DNA from: Tribonema minus
Lineage: Eukaryota > Sar > Xanthophyceae > Tribonematales > Tribonemataceae
DNA length: 64,000 nt
Reading direction: 5' to 3'
Assembly: GCA_017506865.1 (NCBI GenBank)
Contig: JAFCMP010000542.1
Coordinates: 1 to 64,000, forward strand
In this document: positions 46,735 to 57,175 of the stretch, one piece after another
How the letters are laid out: every line of letters begins with the position of its first letter
Position numbering within the stretch: position 1 is the first letter of the stretch
Translations under genes and position numbers: made by a program
Notes under the pieces: model-generated
What the model was told of the DNA's origin: nothing
What the model saw: the letters and a program-made list of their open reading frames with translations, nothing else
Databases searched by the model: none

Positions 46735-48071
46735 GCATCACCACCGAGACAGAGAGTATCGCGAGCGCCTATTGCGACGGCACTGTTTGGGGCAGCATCA
46801 GCAGCGGGTATGTGTTGCGGGGGCAGCAAGCGCTGAGCACTGCGGCTGCAAGGCTGTCACAGTGCTCAGACAGCAGTGAAGCAGCAGTGCTCAGACCCTG
46901 AAGAGCAGCAGCAGCGTTCAAAGTGGGGATGGCATCCTGGTGCATTTCAAGGGCAGGGCAGCGGAGCCTGTCGCTGGGGCGGACGCGAACTTCAAGAGAC
47001 GGCGGCGGCGGCGGCGGCGGCGGCGGTGATTCAGCAGGGGGGTTGCCTGCGCCTTTGTGTTGCCATACATTGTGACAATTTCATTGTTTGGTGTGTGGCT
47101 CAAGAAGATGTGCATGTGTAGTATACGACGCGACGCCGAGCAGCTGCCGGCGCGGTCGCGCCAGTTGCAAGTTTTTCTACGCATGAGGTTTTCAGTCTCG
47201 GTGGTTGGCAGCGGAATCTGGCAAGCGATGATCACATACAGCCGGCTCTGAGGCCAAGTTTGTGGCTGCTCCGTTTTCAGGAGTTCAAACTCAGGGCGCG
47301 ACGAAAGATGGCGTTGTCCTCATGGACTTTTCATAAATGTATGTTGTCCGGCCCAGGCGCACCTGCGACAGTCACGTTGTGGCAGGTTGTGAGATCCTAT
47401 ACGTTACATGTCCCCACCCCCCCTAAGTTTCCGGCACATTGCAGTGCACAACACAAAACACAACGAGAGAACAATGCACAATGTTTTTTTGAGCTTTGCA
47501 TATGCATATGCATCATTATTGTGTGATGGTATCGTTTCGAGTGATGTTGCAAGCGCTCTTGTGTGGTTTGTATCATTGCTGCAACGCGCATTCTGTGCCA
47601 CCTATATATTGGGTATGCTTGGGAGTGTCTACATGCTTGATGTGCACTTGCAGCTTGAGATTGATATTTTGCTGATCAAGCCCCAACTTCGGGCGTCTGG
47701 CTGTTAAAATCACCTGTTGCTGGCAGACTGTGATTGTCCCCGCCACTCACAGTGAAATTTCCTGCGAGGCTGACTGCCAGCGTCACAAGCAACAACCACT
47801 GGGCTTTTTGCGCCTGAGCAAAAACAAGAACTAGCAGCAAGGCAAGTTCAAGTATGAAAAGTGAAACATATCAACTTCAATCCTCGACCTCAAACCGGTC
47901 CGGGACCCCGCTGGCGACGTTGGGTGGACAAATAAGCCGCATGACGGAGCTTTAGCCAAGTAGGTGACTTCCTCTGGCGGGCGATTCACGCCAGTCATCG
48001 TCGTGCTGGGGTGTGTGGCTTAACGCTCTTGTACCAGTGCCATCGGCTCCTTGCACTAGCTTGGCAGTGAG
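46735..48071. other. Intergenic 1.3 kb, no gene recognised
   Basis: Follows the carrier stop. A GGC microsatellite lies at 46999-47027. Frames such as 46557-46901 are shadows of exon 12 or of the triplet repeat. The last part should contain the promoter of the next gene, but no motif is evident. Confidence 0.5.
46999..47027. repeat. (CGG)n microsatellite
   Basis: Nine uninterrupted CGG triplets. Confidence 0.92.
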
Positions 48072-51000
48072 ATGAGTGCAGCTTGTACGGCGGCCATCGC
48101 TGCGGCCATCGCTGTGCTCGTCGCCGTGACCGCCGCAGCGGAGCTGAACGATGCGCGCAGCGGCTCATTTGTGTTTAGCCGCGTGCTAGCAGGTGAGCGT
48201 TGAACAGCGCACAGGAAACACGTTTTGTTGAAGTGATTGTGAATGATGAAGCACACCTGCGTTTTTGCAGTGCTTCTGCTTTGTAACAGAGACTCAAGCG
48301 TAGTCATCTGAAATATCAGGTTCAACATAGTTCGTCATTTGTGGAACTGTGCCGTTAGTGTTCGGCTCCGTTTTTGCGCTGCAAGCATGCCTCAGCTGTA
48401 CGGCATGTCAGGCAATCTTGTCACCATCATCATGGTGCCACCGAAGCATCATACGCATGAGATGGTCTTTTTCAAAGCTTCGCTTTCAATGCTGCACAGT
48501 ACTGGTGCTAGCATTGAATTCAAATTAGCAGCAGTTCAATACTGTGCACAAGCGGCCTGCACAGCGCATCAACAGATACCTTTCACGTCAATCTGTTGGC
48601 AGCCTTGCCCTACTGTAGCTCCTCGGTAGATATGCGCGAGGTCACTTGCTGAACCCATTGGTGAATTTCAATTTTCGATTCAATGTCAACAACATTGGGT
48701 TGCCTTGCCCTGCTGTAGCTTTTGGTATTGTGCACAAGGGCCAGCTCTTGAGGCCATCGGTTCTGCAACAACTTGGTCAATGTGATACTGCCACATGGAA
48801 ACACAGCAGTCAACCGCAGGTGCAAGTCTCCTCACTCGCTGTTGCATGGATTTTCTGCGAATTACATCCTGTAGGAACGGCTACCATAGGGTAGCTAAGT
48901 TGAAGTACGGGTCACCCTTTTTACACATCCATTGATTTATTGCGATTTATTATAGTCCGGATTATTTATGAGGCACCGTATGTTGCGACAAGAGTCTTTC
49001 CAACTTTCCTCAGTAATGCACAGTCATCACTGCCTTATCCATCATCTACCACAGATTCCAGGCAGCGCCTAGCTCTGGGTTTGTCTTCGAGTTAAATTAC
49101 TTGGTGGGACTCTTTTGCCTAACTTCCGACAATCCACCGCTGAACGCGTTGCAGCACGCACAAATATTGCGATTCACGCCGCCAGACGTATCATCGTCCA
49201 CGCCTTGGGTGACTGCATTGCGCACCTTGCAGCGTGACCGCGACCTCAGTTCCCCTCAGTCACCTGCGCTAATCAAAATTGCGTCCTCTACGCGGCACGG
49301 CGTCGTCGCTGCGGCTGAGCGCTGTGCAGCGCCGTGCAGCATTGCTCAACGTTGTGCAGCAGCGAGCAGTGCTGTTCAGCACCGCAGCGCGTCGCTGTCA
49401 CCGCAGCCTTTGCCACCTTGTCTCAATTGCTGAGCACCACTTCAATTGCACGTTGAAGTACGCTTGAAGTTCTTGAAGTACTTGTCGATTGAGCACCACA
49501 ACAAGGGGGTTACAGAAGTGCGTGCCAGCCGTTGGGTGCTATATTGCAGTCAGCGGTTTGCGAGGGCAGCATTTCTCGAGCGTTGCTTCCTCAGGTTCCT
49601 CATACTGTAGTTCTCCCACAGCAATCACCCTGAAAACATGTATTCACAATGTCTCAATCCCACACGCATGCGGCATAGCCCCGAGCAGCATCAAGCAGCA
49701 GCAGGAACTGCTTCAAGCGTACCGCAGGCCTGTATATATCATCAGTACTCACAAAGTTCAATTTCATCCTACCTGCAGCAGAGCGCCGTGCAGCATCTAG
49801 CAGCAGCAGAGGCTGCTACAAGTGCACCGCCGGCAGGTGTAAATTATCAGTACTCACAAAGTGCAATTCTCTGGCAGGTGTATATCATCAGTACTCACCA
49901 AGTTCAATCCTCCCATGCATGCAGCAGACCGCTGCGCAGCATCGAGCAGCAGCAGGGGCTGCTTCACGCGCACCGTCGGCATGAATATACATACCACTAT
50001 CATCAAATTGAAAACACACAAAGTTCATTTCCATCCTACATGCAGCAGAGCGCCGCGCAGCATCGAGCAGCAGCAGGGGCTGCTTCAAGCGCACCGCTAA
50101 ATAAATACTCACACAGTCCAATTCCTACCTACGTGCAGCAGCATCGAGCAGTGGCAGGGGCTGCTTCAAGCGCACCGCCGGCCGTGGCGTGGGCACAACA
50201 CTCAGTGCCTGCCCCGACTCTGCGCCGCACAACGAGGCGGGCCTCTGCTACAGCGCTTGCCCCGACGGTTACACGGGGGTGGGGCCGCTCTGCTTCCCGG
50301 GCTGCCCGGACGGGTTCACGGACATCGGCGCGTTCTGTGAGTGGCAAAACGTAACTGACGTAGCAGATTTGATTTTGCTTGCTGGCTTCCATGTATGGTT
50401 TGGTGTGGCCACAAGATGCCTTGCGTGTTGTGAGTGGCGAAACCGACGTAACTGACGCGGCAGATTGTATTTTGCCTGCTGCCTGCCACGAATGGGTTCG
50501 TGTGAGGTATGAGGCGCTTTCACCTGCATTGATCTTCTTTTGCAATGTTTTGGTGTGGAAGGCTGCAAGCCATACTTTCAAGGTAGCGGCTCAAGCTTTG
50601 AACGACAACTTTCTGAACATAAGTACGGCCTGGCACGCAGCAGCACAAATGAGAGTCCGAGTCACACTCTTAAGTGCCTCTGATTCAGTGGCTCGGAGTC
50701 TGTGGCGGTCTGCAACACTTCCCTGATGTGCAACTGTCAGTGCACACCTGTATGGTCACAGTCAATGACAAAACGCTCAAGCAGAATGATAGTGTCTGAG
50801 CTCGAACCCTACTCTCAAGTTCAAGTTGTGAGCGCTGACGCCCCGCCAACCCCCCCTCCCTCCCCTCCTCCCTCTGCCAGGCTTGTTTGTACTCTGTTCC
50901 CTCGTGCACGACGCTCACTGCAACTTCAACTTTAAGTTGAAGATGTGAGCCCGGACCCCCCCCCCCCACCCCACCCCCTCCTTCCCTCTACCAACCTCGT

Positions 51001-53328
51001 TTCTCTCTCTGTCTGCTTGTGCGCGACTCGCACTTCAACTTCAACTTTAAGTTGAAGATGTGAGCCTGGACCCCCACCCCCCCACCCCCCCCCCTCCTTC
51101 CCTCCACCAAGCTTGCTTGTCTCTCCGTTCGCTCGTGCGCGACGCTCACTGCCCGCTATCTCACACGCAACGCCGCCGCCGCCTCCGCTCCCCCCAGGCC
51201 AGAAGCCGCCGCCCTACGGCAGGGGCAGTGGCTACGCCTGGGACCCCTTCAAGGACGGCGTCAACTTGAACTTGGATGGCGCGGTTGAGCGCTGCAACAG
51301 CGACAGCGGCGGCGACGGCGCCTGCGAGACGTGCCTGGCCATGGCGTACCCCAAGTGCGCCCCCTCGTTTCAGGCGTTTGGCTGTAATATGTGTTCGCCA
51401 GAGTGTCCGGATGGGGGGGTTGACACCGGCAGTGGCTGCGCTAAGGACACGGTCAATCGCACGGTGTCTGCTATGGTGTGCGAGCCCGGGCAGGAGCAGG
51501 ACGGGTTGCTGTGCTATCCGCAGTGCGACGGCGGCAGCAGCGGCATTGGGCCGCTGTGCTGGCAGGTACGGTTTGTGACCGTTTCGGTAGTGTACATAGC
51601 GCAGGTGTTCCATTGCGGTCACAAATATGCATAGGACCACACGCTTGACATGAGCACAAGAGTTGCATACTTTGCATTTCTCACAAGGATTCCGCCCGTC
51701 AAGCGGGAGTAAAGACAGTACGATGTGTACATTTGTGTGCGCATGTCGCGTGCATGTGCGTGTGTGCCTGAAGCCTCCTAAAGATGGGTACTTGATGATG
51801 TCAGCTTGATGGCCCTCACTAGTCAAGTGCAGATGCCACAGAGGGAACGGACGGCTGGTTTTATATCATTGCAGCTTTGACTGATGTTCCATGCAAGCCT
51901 CTACAGTAGTACTATGCTGAGAGAGAGTTCTATAGTGCTAGCATCAGTGTTTGGTAAGTTACGTACGGTTCACTGACACCGGGTCGTGAAATCGCTGCAA
52001 CTGCAGGGGAGCTGTGAGAGTGACGCGGAACACTCCACAGACTGCGGCCCGTTCTGTGCACGTTCCTCAGAAGACTGCGCCTTCCTCACCGCAGAGCTGG
52101 CCAAGCTTGGCTGGGACACTACGCAGGTATGTAAGGCCGAACTGAAGCTGGCGTTGAAGTTGTTTCCACATGTGTACTATGATTACACAAGACTTGTATG
52201 CACCAGCAGCTTCAGCGCTTCTTTCTGGTTCTGCAGCAGTTGCAAAACTGCCATCCGCAGTCTGCAGCACGAGTCCCGTTCATGGCTTCTGAATGCAGGT
52301 TGCTACTCTCCTGCACAGTCCTGGAGCTTTCTTTAGCGCGTACCGAGGCTGCGCACTGATTTGGTACCTCGCACGTTGAGGCTGGATGCCTGCTGAGCGC
52401 TGCTGCACCTCATCTGAATCAACAATACCTACTGCTGCTGGCCCTGGACCGCAATCCTACAACGAACGCCTATGCTCTGAGACAGCTTGTGAGCGCGATC
52501 CGTAAACGTCGGTCACCCCTGCAAACTGGCTGTCCTAAATGCGCGGTCACCCCCTCCCTTTTACTACCATGAGGCTTAGGTTTAGGAGTTGTGCCTGTGC
52601 TGTGCCCCACAGTCGACATCACGCGCAGCACGACTAGACGGGGGAATTCAGTGCCCCGTGATCTACTGTATTTAGGGTTAGGGTTAGGCTTGGGGTTAGG
52701 GTTAGGGTTGTTCTGTGCTTCACAGTAAACATCCCGCGTCTGCGCAGCGCCTGCTACTTATGCCCGGCAGGCGCATCTGGGCGTCATTGGAACTGTTGCC
52801 ACGTCGACAGTGCCCAGCGGTGCAGTGCGCTGGAGGCATGATGTGACGAGGGAACTTACTGAGCCATTGACAGTCATCATCACGTCAGCAGTTGACAAGT
52901 GCAGCATGGGCTGTTGCATCACATGGAAATGCGGCTCCCAGCTGCTATGGTGGCATAAAAGGGGGTACCAGTACTTCTATGCTTCACTTCTCTGCTGATC
53001 CTTACCCACGTCTACCCGAATGCCGTCAGCATTAGATCATGCACGAAAGACGGGATTAGAGTTAGGGTTAAGATTAGAATGCTGTCACTCCACGCACGCT
53101 GCGCATCCCTCCCGCCTACATGACCATGCAGCCTCACGGTGTACGACTCGTTTTGCGTTACTCTGCCAGGCGGGCATATCGGGCGTCGCGTGCGCCGCCG
53201 CCTCCGCAGCAACGCTCGGCGCAGCGGCCATGTGCTGGGCCACTATCGGCGCAGGCGCAGCGGGCGACGTGGCTGGCGCCTGGCACTTCCTCATGGTCAC
53301 CATGGACGGCATGTGCGCCAGCGCATAG
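48072..53328 (+). CDS. Secreted cysteine-rich protein, five exons
   Basis: Exons 48072-48192, 50139-50336, 51198-51565, 52007-52126 and 53170-53328 join in phase to give 321 residues. Residues 1-22 look like a signal peptide (AIAVLVAVTAAAE). After RGCFKRTAGRG come repeated units of the form C-x3-C-x-D-G-(Y/F)-x-(G/D)-(V/I)-G-x-x-C (ACPDGYTGVGPLC, GCPDGFTDIGAFC, ECPDGGVDTGSGC, QCDGGSSGIGPLC) with a YGRGSGYAWD segment between. Exon 4 has CGPFCARSSEDC. The end is Ala/Gly-rich and hydrophobic (VACAAASAATLGAAAMC). Many cysteines suggest disulfide bonds outside the cell. I recall GLCY...GVGP.C repeat proteins of unknown role in stramenopiles, but assign no function. Exon 2 has a NAGNAG acceptor (50138 or 50141). 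Confidence 0.75.
49680..50138 (+). repeat. Four or more copies of cysteine-rich gene exon 2 start
   Basis: GCAGCATCGAGCAGCAGCAGGGGCTGCTTCAAGCGCACCG appears at about 49684, 49791, 49937 and 50057 ahead of the real exon at 50139, with spacing of about 80-145 bp. Spacers share TATCATCAGTACTCACAAAGTTCAAT. Confidence 0.9.
50337..50475 (+). repeat. Duplicated donor region of cysteine-rich exon 2
   Basis: The intron start GTGAGTGGCAAAACGTAACTGACGTAGCAGATTTGATTTTGC at 50337 is repeated as GTGAGTGGCGAAACCGACGTAACTGACGCGGCAGATTGTATTTTGC at 50430, about 93 bp on. Confidence 0.9.
50830..51180 (+). repeat. Two copies of the exon 3 acceptor region, 110-bp unit
   Basis: Units with CCC-rich tract, CCTCTGCCAGGCTTG/CTACCAACCTCG, CGTGCGCGAC(G)CTCACT and the palindrome CTTCAACTTTAAGTTGAAG end near 50945 and 51057; the third unit ends in the real acceptor at 51197. 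Confidence 0.85.
52672..52710 (+). repeat. Telomere-like array
   Basis: TTAGGGTTAGGGTTAGGCTTGG then GGTTAGGGTTAGGGTTG, about six units in the intron between exons 4 and 5 of the cysteine-rich gene. Confidence 0.87.
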
Positions 53329-54837
53329 CACGCTGAGCGATGACGCTGCCAACTTCAACAAACACATTCAACTTCAACAAACACATCAACTTCAAGTGCA
53401 TCAACACTTTGTTGGGAGGGCCTGGCCCTAAGTAGGGCTGCGCAAGCGGGGTCGGAGCGGAGTGCGTGCGATGCCGCGCTGCACATGCCGCATAGAGAGC
53501 GCATTGCCGTGCGCACCAGCGTGCAGCACGCGGTTGCGGGAGGTAACCTTTGTTGCCAAGACAGCACAGAGATTGTGTAGAAAAATTGCGTTCACGCTGC
53601 CAACAGGCGCTGCGACGCGCGCCACTGGATGGCAGCGCTCAGGGCATCTGCGCCTCTTGAGGCGCGGCTTGAGGGAGCGCTGTTCGGATGAAGATGCGGA
53701 AGGGAGCATCGCTTGCGCCGCTGCTCTACATCAGCACCCTCTTTGAAGTTCCACCTTACATTACAGCACAGCAGCTCAGCCATTACGTACCACAAAAATG
53801 GGGCACTTCAAGCGCAGTAGAAATGTCCCTTTGGGACCCGGTTTGTAAACCCCCCCCCCCCTCCCCCTCCCCCCCCCTCAAATCATCACGTCTGGATGAG
53901 CAAGAGGCAGGTGGGGGGGGAATGTGCGCATTTCTCGCTGGTGCGTCGAAGCGCCTACCTGTTGCCATTCCGGTCAGGGGCCAGCGGTTGATGTTCAATT
54001 GTACCAACCGCTTTAGGTTTTGCATTGTGCAATGTCACGTGTCGTGGGCCCTCCTTGTTTTTCTTGTGTCCAGTCTCACGTGTCGTTAGCCCTCCTTGCT
54101 TTGTTGTGCTCTCTCCTGCCGCGTTGTCGAACATTCAACGATGGACAGTCTGCTAAACACATGGTCGGACATTTCCCCGTGCCTGCGCCAACTGGTAGTG
54201 TGATACGGCATGATACCGGTATGGCATCTGATGCAAGTCTGCAAGATCAACACCGACGTCTGACTCAAACTGGTTGTGATGTGCATGCAGTGCCATGCTT
54301 GCAAAGCTGCTTCTGCGCTCTCACTGATAAGGCAAGCAAGTGCGAATCAGACAGCGCCGCCTGCTGCTGCTGTGTGTTTTTGTGGGGGCAGGTGTTACTA
54401 ATGACTTCTTTATTTCTAGCTGTGTCACTTGCCTACCCAATACTAGATGTACAACCTTGGTGTGGTGCTTGTTCAATGTCTTCTTGTCGGAAAAAACATG
54501 ATGTGCTACACAGCAACCTGTTGATGCACACAGCCCTAGGGACTGAGCACTGACCTTCACGTTCGAAAGTAGCAACTGGCAATATTGTTTGGCTTCAGTG
54601 CGTATGCGCACCGTTGCCAAGAACTTGTTCTGGAATAGTGCAGCACTGAGAGATTGCAGCTCCTGGCCAGTGGCCAACGTGGCCAGCTCGGCGACGTCGG
54701 TGAACTTCGCTGAAGTGGGAGAGTCACCACCCGCCGAACGCTGGTTATTGACATGATTGATGGGACACCGACGACACGACACTGCGACCTCACCTCACCT
54801 TGCCGACACAGCAATAACGACTTGCATCAAGTAAGCC
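53329..54837. other. Intergenic 1.5 kb, no gene recognised
   Basis: Includes TTCAACAAACACA tandem motifs at 53350-53400 and C runs at 53850-53877. The 177-codon frame at 54020-54553 has two hydrophobic stretches but no recognised domain and is not called. Promoter of the SET gene is expected near the right edge. Confidence 0.5.
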
Positions 54838-56777
54838 ATGACGTCCGGCGCTGACCCCATCGAGTGCCTGGGACGTGTGGAGCTGGCCCCTCATCCGCAG
54901 CTGGGCAGAGTGCTCAGGGCAACCAGGGCGATGGCTGCGGGAGACGTTGTGCTCCGCGAGAGGCCGCTGGTGGTCTATGCAGGCTACGCTGATCTGATGA
55001 GGCAGGTGAAGAGGATGCCAGCGGAGCGCATCGCCGAGCTGCTCGACCTCCTCGTGGACAAGAAGAGCGCCCCCCGCGCTCTCCAGCAGGCTCTCGCTGC
55101 GGCTGTTGAGGCGGTTTGGGAGGCAGGCGGCGGCATCGACATGGACATCGCTACCAGACTTGTGCTCCTAGGCTTCTCTCAAGGGCTGACTATGCCTGCC
55201 GCCTCTGTGCCCTACGGCGAAGTGGTGCCCGACCTCAGCTGCCTGCCGAATGAGTATCAAGAGAGGTAATCCTTCGACCCGGCACGCACTTGCTCTCTCA
55301 TGAGTCATGACGCACACTAGTACCTCACACAATCAATGCTACTGTGGAGAGGTTCATCAACATTTTGCAGACACAAGCCACAACGCAAACTTGATGACGA
55401 GCAGTGTTTGACGCATTAGCAGCTAATGTTGTTTCATGCACAAGCACCACCATCGTGATTGGTGCAACTCTACGAGGATACTTGGTGAATGCAACATCAC
55501 GGTGTGTCAGCATTGTAGAGCATGAAACAAAGGGCCTGGCTGCCGAATGCGAGTGGCACTACAGGCTGCCTTGCTTCTTCGAGACTTCGCTCGATGGTAT
55601 TGCACAAAAACTGCAACAAAAAATGATTCCGTGTGCGTGAATTGATGTTCTGAAGTACCGTGCATAAAAACTCTAGACCATCCGCTTCCGCGCAAACTTT
55701 TGTCATAGCGTGTTTGTGGTGTTTGGTACAGTTGCCTGTATTGCCAAACGCTTTGCCTCGGTTTCTGCTGAACATCATGGCATCATAGCGAACCAGGCGA
55801 TGCATGCTTCAAGGTTGAAGTTGAAGTAGCTGGAGGATCATCGGCCAGCCGAACGAGGCGCAGTGAATCTCATGTCTTTGCTAATGAACTTCAACTTTTG
55901 CCGCGCATGTCCTCCGATTACCGCTCAAGCACCTGTGCTTCGCGCGTCCCCGCTGCCGGCTCCCGCCAACAACAAGGCTGCTAATGCGCGACACTCAATA
56001 CCTCACAACAAGCACATCGCATCATCATCCGCCCTTGCTGATGTGTGCTGCTGTTGCTACCACTGCCGCTGCCGCCGCCGCCATCGCCGCCGCCGCCGCC
56101 GCTGCCGCCGCTGCCGCCGCTGCCGCCGCTGCCGCCGCTGCCGCCGCCGCCGCCGCCGCCGCTGCCGCCGCCGCCACTGCCGCCACCGCTGCTGCCACAG
56201 GCGCGGCTTCATGCGCCTGGCAGGTTTCACCGCGCCGTCGTGCGTGCCCAACTGCATGCGCAGCGCGAGCGCGACGCCGGGCTACATGACGCTCGTCGCG
56301 ACGCGCGCCATCGCCGCCGGCGACGCCGTCACGCGCGAGACCGTCAAGCTCTCCGTCACGACGCAGGCGCGTCTTGAGGAGATGCGGCTGTGGCACGGCT
56401 ACACATGCACGTGCGCGCGCTGCGCCGCGCCGGACCTCGGCTTCGGCCTGCCGTGCCCCGCCGCCGAGCGCTGCCGCGGCACGCTGGCGCCGCTGCTGCC
56501 CGCCTCCTCCGCGCGGCCCCCCGTCAACCTCGACGGCCGTGCGTACGCAGTGCTGGACGAGGGCGAGCTGACGTCGTGGACGTGGCAGTGCTCGCGCTGC
56601 GCGCTGCGGCTGTCCGGCCGCGCCGCGCTGCCGCGCCTGCCGCTGGTGACGGCGCTGTTGCGCCGCATGGAGGCGCTCGACGCCGCGATGCCGATGGGCG
56701 CCATGAGCGAGCCTCCACCCCGGATCCCATATTTGGGCCAGCCTGGCCCAATTAACTATTTGGGCCAGGGGGGTTGA
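54838..56777 (+). pseudogene. SET-domain gene interrupted by transposon copy 2
   Basis: Exon 1 (54838-55265) and exon 2 (56201-56720 before the break) join in phase. Exon 1 encodes GRVLRATRAMAAGDVVLRERPLVVY, the N-terminal SET strand pair. Exon 2 encodes a second GYMTLVATRAIAAGDAVTRE module, then the post-SET zinc motif YTCTCARC and further Cys pairs, resembling SMYD-type protein lysine methyltransferases. The NHSC motif expected for cofactor binding reads APSC in GFTAPSCVPNC, so activity is doubtful, or an exon is missed in the intron. At 56721 the element end begins; the frame continues 18 codons into the inverted repeat to a TGA at 56775-56777. The rest of the gene should lie beyond the element, outside the window. 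Confidence 0.8.
56065..56195. repeat. GCC/GCT microsatellite before SET exon 2
   Basis: GCCGCC and GCTGCCGCC repeats with a 9-bp higher-order period, ending just before the CCACAG acceptor at 56200. Frames across it encode only poly-Ala, poly-Pro or poly-Arg. Confidence 0.92.
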
Positions 56778-56871
56778 ACACCCCCCAGCAAGTGCACATT
56801 TGAAGTGTGCGTGTTCGCAGCAGTCGCCCTTGCGTTTCTGGCGCTACGCACAGTGCGGAGGCCGTGTTGAC
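56721..56871 (+). repeat. Terminal inverted repeat of copy 2
   Basis: Matches the right-end repeat of copy 1 (11560-11710), including the TTGCGTTTCTGG variant, confirming that it is the right end of the element, now facing left. Confidence 0.93.
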
Positions 56872-57134
56872 GGCTCATTCTGTTGTAAAACACCAGCGGT
56901 CTGTGGTCTGGCGATGCAATGGCGTGGCTGGTGCGGGCAGCTGTCATAGGCAAGTGTTTCGAAGCGAAAGTCTGCAACTGTTGCTCTTATCCTTCGTGCG
57001 CTGTCTATGCTGTGGCGAATGCAGTGCTTGGTTTGCAAGAATTTGGAGTATTTCAGTCAACATGTAGAAATCTGCACCGGCATACACGGCAGCAGCAACC
57101 AGATTTGGCAGTCAGCACAAAGAGCAAGCACTCA

Positions 57135-57175
<41 letters not shown>

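Noticed and set aside
54020-54553. 177-codon frame with hydrophobic stretches
   Set aside because: No start context, splice partners or recognised domain; composition is like surrounding intergenic DNA.
55863-56200. Open frame upstream of SET exon 2 rich in Arg/His/Cys
   Set aside because: Reads through the GCC/GCT microsatellite; the CCACAG acceptor at 56200 and phase agreement with exon 1 show it is intron.
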